A DNA stretch of 64,000 bases, taken from assembly GCA_035610835.1 (NCBI GenBank), contig CM069454.1, forward strand, positions 1,240,001-1,304,000, in the 5' to 3' direction. Source of the stretch: Ophiura sarsii (taxonomy: Eukaryota > Echinodermata > Ophiuroidea > Amphilepidida > Ophiuridae). A program made the translations under genes and the position numbers. Below are positions 21,725-32,538 of this stretch, one piece after another. The notes beneath the pieces were generated by a model, which was not told the DNA's origin, searched no databases, and was given only the letters and a program-made list of their open reading frames with translations. Numbering within the stretch: the stretch's first letter is position 1; every line of letters starts with the position of its first letter.

Positions 21725-22204
21725 GGCCCGTATTCTCGTACGTAGTTAAACACGGTGTTAAGCTAAACACGCGTCTATCTTTGACTTTAGACACATCGTT
21801 TAACTTGACGTAATTCTAAAAAAATGTGTTTAACTTAAATTAAATACGCGTCTATCTCACTAAAAAGTGTCTAACTTTAAACATTGGTATGGGGGTAGTT
21901 TAAAGTGCGTTTAACTACACTCATACACCAGCTGTATGCCTTGAATAATCACTCAACCGGGCATGCTGCAAGCTGACGTTCTTATCGTGCAGTATTACAA
22001 AATACAAGTGCTTTTGAGGTATTCGGTCGATATTCATTATAATCCATTAGGACCACACAAAACTCTGGGGACGAGATTCGCGGAGTTTAAAACCGTGTTT
22101 TGTTAAACACGTTGTTTAAAAGATAAACTCGCGTTTAAGTTAGACACGCGTTTAGTAAGACACGGTTTTAAGCTAAAACCGTGCTCAGTACGATAATACG
22201 GCCC
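21725..22204. mobile_element. Terminal-inverted-repeat element (GGSCCGTATT ends)
   Basis: The left end GGCCCGTATTCTCGTACGTA mirrors the right end CAGTACGATAATACGGCCC. Sub-terminal repeats (TTAAACACGGTGTTAAGCTAAA and its inverted counterpart, and GTTTAAC/GTTAAAC motifs) make it strongly self-complementary. About 480 bp, no coding capacity. Superfamily uncertain. Confidence 0.65.
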
Positions 22205-22549
22205 CTAATGTTGACGTAATGTAAAACTTGATGTATTGACGTTTGATCATAGTACATCGCGATGTAATGTAATAACGTTATAACTTAGTGTATTGTGATG
22301 TAATGTAATTATGTGATGTATTCACGTTCAATTAGAGTTTAGCGCGATGTAATGTAATAACGTTAAATCATAGTTTAACGTGACGTAATGTAATAACTTG
22401 ATGTGTTAAATCATAGTATATCACGATGTAATGTAACAAATTAACTTAGTTGAGCGTGATGCAATGTAATAATGACCTAATTTATTGACGTCAAATAATA
22501 GTACATCGCGATGTAATGTAACAACTTGATGTAATAACGTTAACACATA

Positions 22550-23112
22550 CAGTCATCAAAAAAGTAACTATACAGGTAATAAATGTACTTTTAACTCTAA
22601 AAATATAAATCCTACCTAGAAATATTAAATCATAAAGTTGTTGACAAATTTATCTTCTTTAATATGGAATATTGCCTGCTAGGATCGGTTGAATATTTAA
22701 GAAGCAACAATCCAAAATGTAAGGTAAAGTCACAATTTCAAACTCACATTTTACATTTCAACACGGGGTAGAGAATGACAGGTAGCGTGTGTGTGGCGTA
22801 TTGATCCATCGGAACAATGCGGCCGACTGTCCAACCTGCGCATGCATCCCCAATTGCACTACCAAGATTAGTAGATTGGTACGCGTGTAGAAAATAAAGA
22901 TGTGAAAATGAAAATCGGACTTCTCCTTACATTTTTGAGTGCCACTTCTTCAATAATCACCCGATCCTAACGTGCAATATCTTATATTAAAGAAAACACA
23001 TTTTTTAACAACTTTATAATTTAATATTTTTAGGTAGGATATATATTTAGAAGTTAGAGTTAGAAGTTAGAAGCCCATTTATTACCTGTATAGTTACTTT
23101 TTTTGATGACTG
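22550..23112. mobile_element. Tc1/mariner-type MITE, 563 bp with over 200-bp inverted repeats
   Basis: The ends CAGTCATCAAAAAAGTAACT and AGTTACTTTTTTTGATGACTG are flanked by TA (22548-22549 and 23113-23114). Similarity between arms continues inward for about 220 bp (CCTACCTA.AAATATTAAAT, TATTGC..G.TAGGATCGG, AAAATGTAAGG.AAAGTC), so the element is almost a complete foldback. Non-coding. Confidence 0.85.
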
Positions 23113-23445
23113 TAGTTTATCGTGATGTAAAGTAATTCATTGATGTATTCACGTTCAATCAGAGTTTAGCGCAATGTAATGCAATAACGTTAAATCATAG
23201 TTTAACTTGATGTAATGTAATAATTTGATGTTTTAAATCATAGTAAGTAGCCACGTAACTTAACAACTTGATGTTAAAACATAGTTTAGCGTGATGCAAT
23301 GTAATGACCTAATATATTAACGTTAAATCATAGTTTATCGTGATGTAATGGAATAATCTAAGGTAATAACGTTAAAACAAACTATATTGTGATTAATGTG
23401 ACCACCTGATGTAATATGCCACTAAATAAATCCCCATTGCCTATA

Positions 23446-24546
23446 CAGGGTGAATCAAAAAAAACCATTGTGCACGATTTGAAATGGCCATTTGACCTTG
23501 ATGCGTCAATTAAACCATGGATTTGTTGTTGTTTGTATAAAGCCTGGTTAATCTAGTTTATTCTCCCAAAGTATGACAGTAATCGACTTAAAAATAAGCA
23601 AACTGTGGCAAGTTGCGTAAACTGACCGCGTTTTTTGCCATTCCCAACGGGATTTACACACAGTAAAATTGGTTTTGCTAAAATGGTCATTATTATACAT
23701 TAATTGTCAAAATGTTCCTGTAAAATCATTCTTTCACTCTGGGATAAGTAATTAATAGTCTGATACTGAGTTGTCAAATGAAAAGGCAAATTTGAATACA
23801 AGCATCACCTGTTACAGATCAAGAAGGCAAGAAGTCTTCAAGAAGTGGAGGCACGTGTCAGAGCCGAAGTGACAGGCTACACCGCAACAGGGGAATGGTT
23901 AGACGAGCTGTCCGCAACATGTTGGACAGGGCACATACATGTCTTCAGCAAAATTGTGGCCATGTCGAAGGAAGGCTTCATTAACAACACTTAATATCAG
24001 CAAACAGCTAAATGATTTCTATTTTGAATTGCAAGGAAGCGAACATTTTATTGTATGCCTTAAAAACATCTTAAGCAGAAGACCGCAACTCATACCGTGT
24101 GAACCTAAAGGCAAATGTGAATGACTTTTCAGTGCAATTATCAATAAACAAAGTGTCTTCAGAACATTTCATTTGTGCAATATTTTTAGTTTGTGAAGTA
24201 TTATTTTTTTCTACAATGTTTTAACACCTTTGGCTCATTTAATATACCAGGAACCTGTAATAAATTACAGGCACAACAATGCCTTTCTTGTAGACTCTCA
24301 CTCCATATCATCATGATGCTGCAATATTCATGTCTTAACTGTGTCGTGTAAATCCCATTGGAATGGCGAAAAATGCGGACAATTTACAAAACATAGTACA
24401 GTTTGCTTATTTTTAAGTCGATAACTTTCATGTTGGGGGAGGAACAACGCTCTATATAGACAACCACAATTCCATGGTTCAATGCACGCATCAAGGTCAA
24501 ATGGCCGTTTCAAATCGTGCACAATGGTGTTTTTTTATTCACCCTG
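23446..24546. mobile_element. Tc1/mariner (IS630-type) element with transposase remnant, 1.1 kb
   Basis: The ends CAGGGTGAATCAAAAAAAAC and TTTTTTATTCACCCTG are flanked by TA (23444-23445 and 24547-24548). The inverted repeats extend at least 75 bp, sharing GCACGATTTGAAATGGCC and GACCTTGATGCGTCAA-type blocks. It carries the tail of a transposase gene (next entry). Inserted in the degenerate 43-bp repeat field. Confidence 0.85.
23818..23984 (+). pseudogene. Tc1/mariner transposase, C-terminal remnant with frameshift
   Basis: 23818-23880 reads IKKARSLQEVEARVRAEVTG. After a frame change, 23895-23984 reads MVRRAVRNMLDRAHTCLQQN then CGHVEGRLH and a stop. The RAVRNMLDRAHTCLQQN.GHVE stretch matches the usual VRRCIQLNGGHFE-type C-terminus of IS630/Tc1-mariner transposases. 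The catalytic DDE/D core is missing, so it cannot be active. Confidence 0.75.
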
Positions 24547-24640
24547 TATTGTAAAATGATGTCGTTTAGCGTTATGATATTTAATAACTTGGTGTAAATC
24601 ATAGTTTGTGATGTAATGTAAACAACTTGATGATGCCACT

Positions 24641-25000
24641 GTGTATTGCATTCACACATTGAATGAAACCTTTTTGACTCCATCTGTCATCCTTAAGCAT
24701 GTTATATTGGGGCGTAATGTCATAGTGTCGCGTGCATAATCCTTTGAATAAAATGACGTTGTAACTTCACGATCAAAGACGAATGACGTAAAAACTGCGC
24801 CCATGGTAGTATCAAGCGATGACGTCACCTCCGAACTTGAGCAGACATAGATTTTAAAAGAATTCGATTGTGCAAAGTATGTGTTTCGAACGATGAGGCT
24901 AGTTTATCAGCAAGAAATGTAGTAGTATTAAATAAATGGAATAAGATAAATTCACATAATACATAGTGTTCTAGTCATCTTCTGTTCTGTGTGATTCATC
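24641..25000. other. Intergenic, nothing recognised
   Basis: No supportable feature. Confidence 0.5.
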
Positions 25001-25700
25001 GGGCCGTATAAATAAAAACTAGCAATTGCTTTTATTAGCCTTTTACTTAAATCTTTATAAATAAAAGTAAGCAATTACTTGCTAGTAAATGGTCGGACTA
25101 GTAAGTAAAAGCAATTGCTTGATTTTTTAAGTAAATGGTCGCGGGATTACCTTTTACATATAAATATAAATAAAGACGACCTTTTACTAGTGTCCTGTAG
25201 CATTTACTTGTAGTTTTACAAGATACTACATGAGGAGCTTGCGCTTTTACTTAAACAACAGTGTTGCATACATGGTGTACGTGTTGTCATCATGGCGCTA
25301 TTCATGAATGCAAGAACACATGCTAAGGTGTATCAGATGAGAATGAATCGTGAAGAGGTCAATCCTGCCACTTATCATCGACTCTTTCGATTTAATAAGG
25401 ACAATGTGGAGTGGCTATTCGTGTTGAGAAATTAGTAGGCCTATACTAAAACATAGCAAAACAAATAATTGTAAGTGTGTTTTCTTTCTTTAGATTAAGT
25501 TGAAGTTGAAACTGCCACGTGTATTTAAATTACTCGGTTTTGATCTAATAAAAAGTCCATGTTCATTTAAATACGCTATTGTTATACTCCTGATTATAAT
25601 ACCCCGCCATTGTGCTATCCTGATCTTTTACTTATCAACCTTTTGCTAATGCTGGACCTTTTACTTGATAAGCAATTGCTAGTTTTTATTTATACGGCCC
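25001..25700. mobile_element. Harbinger-like element with perfect 31-bp terminal inverted repeats
   Basis: 25001-25031 (GGGCCGTATAAATAAAAACT...) is the exact reverse complement of 25670-25700. AAGCAATTGCTT-type motifs repeat inside both arms. The interior has a short transposase-like fragment (next entry). No clear target duplication; flanks are CATC and AAAT. Confidence 0.8.
25292..25435 (+). pseudogene. Possible Harbinger transposase N-terminal fragment, 47 aa
   Basis: ATG at 25292 opens 47 codons ending at TAG 25433-25435. NPATYHRLFRFNKDNVEWLF resembles the segment near the start of PIF/Harbinger nucleases (YR.FRF....V..L). This is a weak, short match. The catalytic domain is absent. Confidence 0.4.
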
Positions 25701-26247
25701 AAATGTCAATTTGGATATTGTTACATAATGGCGGTATTGATACCGACGTCCCTAACTTAAAGTGTGCGTCGTGGTTTTATATTCAGAAATTAGTTAAAGG
25801 TAGATGACCCGATCACATTTTCGTAACACAGAATTATTTCAAACATACGGAGATTTTCATATCATATGAAAGCTCGTATTTTTCTCATCATCATACTGAA
25901 ATTTGACGGCCTAAATCGGTATAATTACGGAGAAATCGATTAAATAACGTCGAATTACCGCGAATGGTGGTAACCACCGATATAGTTTATGTACTACTCA
26001 ATGGGTACAGTTCACAGCATCTTGTGCGGCTAACATAAGAACCATTAGAGCTATGCAACTCAAACTTTGGAACACGACTTTTTTAAGGATGACCTTTAAT
26101 GTAGAATAGAAAACTTCAAGTTAAAAATCGGAACATCTACCTTTAAGTTAAGCGTTCGTGATTAGTGCGCTAGTTTGGAAACATTAGTGCCCGTGTGAAC
26201 GTTAATATGGTACCATGGCCTATCAATGCCAATCGATATATGTAAAG
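25701..26247. other. Intergenic, nothing recognised
   Basis: No gene or repeat identified. Confidence 0.5.
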
Positions 26248-26987
26248 TGATCAACAAAAGAAAGTTATACATTTTGTTTTGGTCCTTTAGAGTGACTTTC
26301 AATTATGTTTAACCAAACAGGCTAGATGAACATTTGGAAGAATCTTTGTGGCACAATTTGATATCAAATATGCAACGTAACAACAACAATGATAAACAAT
26401 GATTAGAACCATTTTAAAGAAAGAATTGTTACTTTTCAAAATGCACATTTTCAATACACTACGCGGGAAGAAGGGTGTGTGCGGGACACTGTTATGACCA
26501 GGATTGATCGCACAGTTCAACCGTGTACAACTACGCTGCGTTTGGTCATACATCAGTGAGTCAGATATTTGATTAAACTTCTTGTTGTGATTTTACCAAG
26601 CCTTAGGGATACGCCTCGATTTACACATCAGTCATTAATTGTATCATCAATTTCAGATTGATGTTACATAAATTGTTGAAATGAATTGCACCGATAGGAT
26701 AAAAATGAAGATTGTGTAGACATGGCTTGAATTTGAATTAGCCCGCGCATTGAGGGAAATACGCAGCAATCAACATGGGACAAATACGGCATACATGTAT
26801 GTGCTGATAATTAATTGGTCTCTTCTTCCCGCGTAGTGTATTGAAAATGTGAATATTGAAACGTGACATATTTGCTTTAAATGGTGCTAATCATGATTTA
26901 TCTTTGCTCTTATTTGTTGTTATATGTTCTAGCCTGTTAAGTCAAAAAGATAATCGAAAAGGGAATGACTTTCTTTTGTTGAGCTCA
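26248..26987. mobile_element. Foldback element with about 170-220-bp inverted arms
   Basis: 26248-26474 and 26822-26987 are inverted relatives. Outer ends share CAACAAAAGAAAGT. Inner parts share AACAGGCTAGA, ATGATTAG.ACCATTT and a nearly perfect CATTTTCAATACACTACGCGGGAAGAAG block. No transposase. A minus-strand frame in the left arm is not a gene. Confidence 0.75.
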
Positions 26988-27378
26988 TTACAATGAATAC
27001 CCTACTCGAAACGTCCGGGAAAATATTAAACTTGATAGGCAAACGATTTGTTATTCAGCAACATCAATGCGATTTTAATAATAATACAAAATATCATCAA
27101 AGATCAAAGTTTAAGTTGAATTTTGCCAAATAGTATTTCCTGTTATATTAAGTGCAATTAAGAATGAAAATTTGCGGGGAAAAGATAATGTGCACATTAA
27201 GCGCGTCACATAATGATAACACGCGCAATAGATGACATACATTATCTGTGCTCACTGGATGCTTTACCTACTATTGGAGGAATATTACTTGCAATGGATA
27301 TCTTGAACTTTCTCTTAATTAATGATGAATAAATTATACGCATGCTGGACATGAAATTAAAACGCAAGTAATTTATTA
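26988..27378. other. Intergenic, nothing recognised
   Basis: AT-rich, no supportable feature. Confidence 0.5.
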
Positions 27379-27823
27379 GGGACGAGGCCAGTCAACAAAT
27401 TGACTTGCTGTTGCCCGCCGGTCCCGTCTGGTTCAGTGCGGTCCACGTGGAACGCCGGTGTGAGTCAGCTGTACTAGACACAGATAATGAGGTCAAGAGT
27501 TACACCCTGATCAATACGGCTGATTAATGATTGGTTATATGAGTAATACAATCTTGAGGTAAGGGACTCTCAAGCTATCGTTTACAACAAGTACAATACC
27601 AGTCATTGAATTTTTACTGGGGTTGGCTGCTTTGATCTGTTTATAAGCCCAATTAAATCGATCGGATCCGAATGTTTCAAATATGCATTTAAAATCAACA
27701 GGCGGTTGTTCAATGTGGCATGCGTGGATATCCATAAAGCAGTACATTGATTTGGTGTGAGTTAACCGCGCTGAAACAGACGGAACCGGCGGGCAACCGC
27801 AGGTCGACTGTTGACGTCGTCCC
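27379..27823. mobile_element. MITE, 445 bp, 62-bp imperfect inverted repeats
   Basis: The left end GGGACGAGGCCAGTCAACA and right end CTGTTGACGTCGTCCC are inverted. The best block is TTGCCCGCCGGTCCCGTCTG (left) against CAGACGGAACCGGCGGGCAA (right). Non-coding interior. Target duplication not clear. Confidence 0.75.
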
Positions 27824-27934
27824 ATACTACATGAATAATTCCAGTGTAACAGCAATGAGGTCCAACCACTGCAAGGGAGAAGACAAACATAACTAGAACT
27901 AGGTCTGGACTAAGACCAGGGCACCTTGATTGTT

Positions 27935-28510
27935 TATGTGTAAATGACCCCTAGTGACCCCATACGATATGTCAAATGTATTCCCTGAAGACCCTATATG
28001 TGCATGGAGCAAGAGCATTTTAAGTGAAACTCACATATTGACCCCTTATGACCCTGTTTGACTTTTTTCTTGTTTCATCCTGCGACATAAGATGCAGCAA
28101 GTCCGATCAAAGCCAGAGCATGTTTTACATTTTATCCCTGTATAGGTCAATGATCGATAATGACCCTTTCCTGACGTTTGACGGCTATAGATGCAACAAC
28201 TCCGATTAAAATCAGAGCATGTCTTAAATTTCACGTGTTTATAGTTCAATTACGTCTACTGACCTGTTCCTGTCCTTTGACCCCTAGGTCATGATTGACT
28301 TTTGTTATTGACTCATCAAACCAAACAGGATAAAACAAGTCCGGTCCGAATCAGAGCATGTCTCATGTTTTGCCCATGAATAGGTCAATGACAGTGAACC
28401 ATATGAAATGTTACTTTTTATTACTGAAGTTTTATATGGACATATGGACCAAAGAAATCATTTGGCCAATTCTGATGGTCATCAGTCGTTTCCCCCTGTT
28501 TTGAGTGAAA
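27935..28510. repeat. Repeat R3 copies
   Basis: Two to three diverged units with TGACCCCTAGTGACC, GATCAAAGCCAGAGCATGTTT, ATGATTGACTTTTG and TCTGATGGTCATCAGTCG blocks, as at 6480-7790. Confidence 0.7.
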
Positions 28511-28794
28511 GGAAGTATTTTGCTCAGAAGGGTTATCTGAAATTACACAATACAGACTTATACTGAAGACAAGATCGTGAATCAGGAGATATTTATATTT
28601 ATATTGTCCATCTAACAGACAGGGATTATAGGCCAATTCATTTGTACTTAAACAGTTTCAACGCGGCTGGCGACTGCTGCAGACGACAGTTCTAACATTT
28701 ACTAAAGTGTTTCATGAATATCAACGTTATTGAATTTCTTCACCACATTTGGAGTCACCATGAAAATGCATTCAAATAAGTACAAGCATGCCTA
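28511..28794. other. Intergenic, nothing recognised
   Basis: No supportable feature. Confidence 0.45.
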
Positions 28795-29226
28795 CTATCT
28801 ATATATTTGTTGCATTCATTTTTTCATTGGTGTCTTTCCGATCTCTCTTTATTTCTTTATATAATATGTTCTTTCATTCTTTCTTTCCCTTATTTTCTGA
28901 TCCATTTTGTTGTATGTATTTCTTTATTTCTTTACTGTATTTATGTGGTTATATAGTTCGTAATTATTGTAAGTAATATCATTGTTTACTTTACATACTT
29001 ATTTGTGCAACATTTATATACACATTCACCGTGTTCCTCTTATGCGTATCGCTTTAAACGGTATTTATGCGTTGAAATGGGCTAACAAAGTTGATAAAAG
29101 TGACCGTTCCCTAAAGAGTAATCTGTCAAATGCAACCATCTTGTCACAATGTATTGCACATTGTGTGAGTAAAAAATATGTAAATCTCGTTGAAATCGAA
29201 TGTGTGGTTCGTAAGTTATGATGAAT
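28795..29226 (+). repeat. Segment A, copy 1 (430-bp direct repeat)
   Basis: About 93% identical to 30539-30967 in the same orientation. Shared stretches include TTTCCGATCTCTCTTTATTT, CGTATCGCTTTAAACGGTAT and AAAGTGACCGTTCCCTAAA. Non-coding and T-rich. Confidence 0.88.
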
Positions 29227-29552
29227 ACCGTGATACATGATACCGCATATTTAAGAAACCTCAGAAAATGTTTAAAAAATAAATATGTTCGAACACTTTG
29301 TAGGTGTAATGTAAAGTATTCCCCCTTCCCCCTTATCAATGTTGAATCCCACAATTTGCCCACTATCAGCACAGGGCCTCGCAACATTAACATTGACCGG
29401 TGGGGAAGGGGGAGGGATGTGATTAAGGGGATACTTCAGGCTACCAGAAACAAGTTTTGATTTCCACGTGACTCAAATAGCGTGCCTGTTATGGTCCAAT
29501 AAGCATGGCAATTAGGGTCAGTGTTCGAACACCTTTTTTCTATGATTGTGTA
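29221..29552 (+). repeat. Segment B, copy 1 (arm of a large inverted repeat)
   Basis: The reverse complement of 31100-31418 at about 90% identity over roughly 320 bp. It contains a dyad D element and the palindrome GTGTTCGAACAC (29521-29532). Abuts segment A copy 1. Confidence 0.88.
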
Positions 29553-30390
29553 TAAAAACGCTTAAGAAAATCATCTAATATCATTTTTCTGTCCATAAAT
29601 CTGTTATTATATGATCAAATGTAATGAAATTTCGCGCGCTTTTTCGGGATTGTCTACAGCTATAATCACAATAAAGAAGAATAAAATCAAAAGACATTTA
29701 GGGAACGGTCACATAATGCACATATCGTATAGCCCTGAATGCCTGATAGATCAAGGATAGATGAATATGAATACCTTTAGCTTGATTGTTTAGGCCTATT
29801 AATGTTATTAAATTCTTTCATAATGAACATCGTACCATCTAACTGATATACCTAATAATATATAAACTCAGAGTAGCGATATATTCCGGAAAGTCTATAA
29901 CTCTGAATTGTTAATAATATATTAATATATTAAAACATTTCGGACACAGACAACAGGTATAAATCGTGTTTCAAATTGTATAATGCATGTTATATTTGGC
30001 TAATAGTAGTTCACTTATATTATTTGTGTTATTATGGTTACTTAATACATGTTATATTTGCGGCATTATAAATTCAATATATATCATATCAAAACCATAA
30101 TACGAATCCATTTTGTCTCAAGAAATGAATAAAACGTTAACTATTAAACATGACGCAAACTATGTATAAACATAAATTGCACGTGGGTCGATGTAGTCAA
30201 TGGTAAATCGTTACGATTTACCTTCATACAAAAGCACGTGTAATCAACGTATAATATATACTTATTCTTTTATTTAACAATGGTAAATCGTTCCATTGCG
30301 TGTTATTTCAATGAGGAGCGGGCAACGTTTTACCTTTACCATTATTCATACTTTACCACCGAGCTTACTACTATCATTCTGGAAAATGTG
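29553..30390. other. AT-rich spacer between repeat segments
   Basis: No gene. A short palindrome GGTAAATCGTTACGATTTACC lies near 30202-30222, and GGTAAATCGTT recurs near 30282. Confidence 0.5.
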
Positions 30391-30403
30391 TTTTCATTTG
30401 ACC

Positions 30404-30487
30404 GATCGATTAGCTCAGTTGGTTAGCGCGTTGTATTATTTTTACCTTTATCGTCAATGTCGTGGGTTCGAATCTTACAGCCGTCTA
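30404..30487 (+). ncRNA. tRNA-like sequence (tRNA pseudogene or SINE head)
   Basis: An intact A box (TAGCTCAGTTGG, 30411-30422) and B box (GGTTCGAATC, 30465-30474) are spaced as in a tRNA. The acceptor stem pairs at only about 5 of 7 positions, the D stem has a mismatch, and the anticodon region (GTATTATTTTTAC) carries extra bases for a total near 84 nt. A working tRNA is unlikely. The internal pol III promoter could still be active. Confidence 0.5.
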
Positions 30488-30538
30488 TAGTCTATTTTCA
30501 TGTCTTTAATATTTAGTTTAATAATATATATTACATAT

Positions 30539-30967
30539 CTATTTATTGCATTCATTTTTTCAAGTTTTTCATTGGTGCCTTTCCGATCTCTCTTTATTTC
30601 TTTATATAATATGTTCTTTCATTCTTTCTTTTCCTTATTTTCTGACCCATTTTTTATGTATTTCTTTATTTGTTAACTGTATTTATGTGGTTATATAGTT
30701 CGTAATTATTGTATGTAATATCATTGTTTACTTCACATAATTATTGGTGCAACATTTATATACACATTCACCGTGTGCGTCTTATGCGTATCGCTTTAAA
30801 CGGTATTTATGCGTGAAATGGGCTAAAACAGTTGATAAAAGTGACCGTTCCCTAAAAATTAATTTGTCAAATGCAACCATCTTGTCATAATGTATTGCAC
30901 ATTGTGTGAGTAAAAACATATGTAAATCTCGTTTAAATCGATAGAGTGGTTCGTAAGTTATGATGAA
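30539..30967 (+). repeat. Segment A, copy 2
   Basis: Direct repeat of 28795-29226, with small indels (an extra TTTTTCAAG near 30557 and a loss near 30651). Confidence 0.88.
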
Positions 30968-31099
30968 TTGACGTCATCCATTGGTACTATCACAGAATGC
31001 CTTAAACTTCTCGCCTCAAACACCTCAACAAAACTGGTCTTTCTAAAATATTCCCAAGTTCAATGATTAAAGTCTTATCTCAAGCATTATTTATACTAC

Positions 31100-31418
31100 A
31101 ATCATAGAACAAAGGTGTTCGAACACTGACCCTAATTGCCATGCTTATTGGACCATAACAGGCACGCTATTTGAGTCACGTGCAAATCAAAACTTGTTTC
31201 TGGTAGCCTGAGGTATCCCCTTACTCATATCCCTCCCCCTTCCCCACCGATCAATGTTGCGAGGCCTGTGCTGATGGTGGGCAAATTGTGGGATTCAACA
31301 TTGATCAGGGGGAAAGGGGGAATACTTTACATTACACCTACAAAGTGTTCGAACATATTTTTCTAACATTGTCTGAGGTTTCTTAAATATGCGGTATCAT
31401 GTATCACGGTATTCACGT
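31100..31418 (-). repeat. Segment B, copy 2 (inverted)
   Basis: Inverted copy of 29221-29552. It ends exactly where the recombinase frame of the neighbouring retrotransposon is lost, so it probably truncated that element. Contains dyad D (CAATGTTG 31252-31259, CAACATTG 31296-31303). Confidence 0.85.
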
Positions 31419-32095
31419 TGCTGCGCAATTCTGAAGCTGTGTGGGGAGAAATCATCAGGAGAGAAGCCTTATAGCCTTGATTCCTTTCTTAAAGATGCTG
31501 CTGAACTGAAACCTTGTCAAAGAATCCCCCCCCCCCCCCAGGGATAAATAGAGGGCCACCTGAAACGGGCCTAACCCCAAGAAAATTCACCATTGACATA
31601 GGTCTCACAGTCACACAGCCAGTTTTGCCAACCCCTCGGCTAAACCACATAATTGGGCTACTTTTAATCCCTGTGTCGCGGCAAAGAAAAATGTTCCAGT
31701 GGTTTGCGAAGTGGGGTACTAAATGTCAGGCATTATAATTAATGTTTGCCAGGACATATATTTATGTCCGGGCGTACTCCGATATTCAAGGTAGTAGATA
31801 CACCTTTTTGATCAGTTTTTGAAAACCTGATCAGTAATTGAATATTGGATTGATCTGGGCTTATTTTGGCATCATGGACTGAAATGGTCCGAGAAACGTC
31901 CCCCTTTTTTTGAAACTGCGGTGAACTCCCCCACCCTTAGAAAACCAAAAAAAATGCGAGACAGAAGGCTGCCCTAAACAAACTACATTCGTAGCTAGAT
32001 CTACAGATAATAGGTAGAGATTGTAACAGCTGGCCTAAAATATTCAGAGTAATGGGAAATCTACTATCTACCCTCCTGTCCTGACGTTTGCAGCC
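31410..32095 (-). pseudogene. Tyrosine recombinase of the DIRS/Ngaro-type element
   Basis: Recognisable pieces on the minus strand are SRFPITLNILGQLLQSLPII and SSYECSLFRAAFCLAFFGFL then RVGEFTA (about 32085-31910), GGPLFIPG and LTRFQFSSIFKKGIKA (about 31560-31470), and DDFSPHSFRI (about 31445-31415). HSFR is the H-x-x-R catalytic box. The nucleophilic Tyr region beyond it is missing. Frameshifts and stops separate the pieces, and a C13 homopolymer (31528-31540) disrupts the middle. Confidence 0.75.
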
Positions 32096-32159
32096 TTCCT
32101 TCAGTTTTTGCACACTAAAAGACAGTGATATGCATAATTTGAGATATTGTAGCACAAAA

Positions 32160-32505
32160 AATCTAACGAGCCTCATGATATCTGGACAATGTGACGTCTG
32201 CTTATTGATTAATGTCACTACCGCCTCATTGTCTGAACGTATCAAAATTCGTTTGCCCCTCAATTCATCCCCCATGATGTTACCACCACTATAACAGGGA
32301 AAAATGCCAGCCAAGCGATAGACTTATTGGGAGCCTCGTTCCCCTGAGGCCACCTTCTCTGAAACCACTTGCTCCTAAAGAAGCCACCGAACCCGATACC
32401 CCGGCTAGCCGCGTCTGTGAACAGCTGTAAATCGGATTCATCCCTCCAAAATTGTTCCGGGATTATTGCACGACCGTTAAACTCTTGCTGAAAATTGAGC
32501 CACAT
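32160..32505 (-). pseudogene. RNase H domain of the DIRS/Ngaro-type element
   Basis: 32505-32310 encodes QLFTDAASRGIGFGGFF. After a frameshift near 32310, the downstream part encodes LRGKRILIRSDNEAVVTLIN and KQTSHCPDIMRLVR. TDAA and SDN are the conserved acidic RNase H positions. After LQYLKLCISLS the frame passes straight into recombinase sequence, so the usual linker has been deleted. Confidence 0.8.
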
Positions 32506-32538
32506 TTTGAGACCATATACTTGGCCCCTTTTGCAGTC

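Larger units (their letters stand above)
21331..24640. repeat. Degenerate field derived from the 43-bp minisatellite
   Basis: GTGATGTAATGTAATAACTTGATG and GTTAAATCATAGTTTA.CGTGATG variants continue at 21331-21720, 22210-22547, 23113-23443 and 24547-24640. Three DNA transposons have inserted into it. The boundary with the regular array is gradual, so the regular part looks like recent re-amplification of an older field. Confidence 0.75.
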
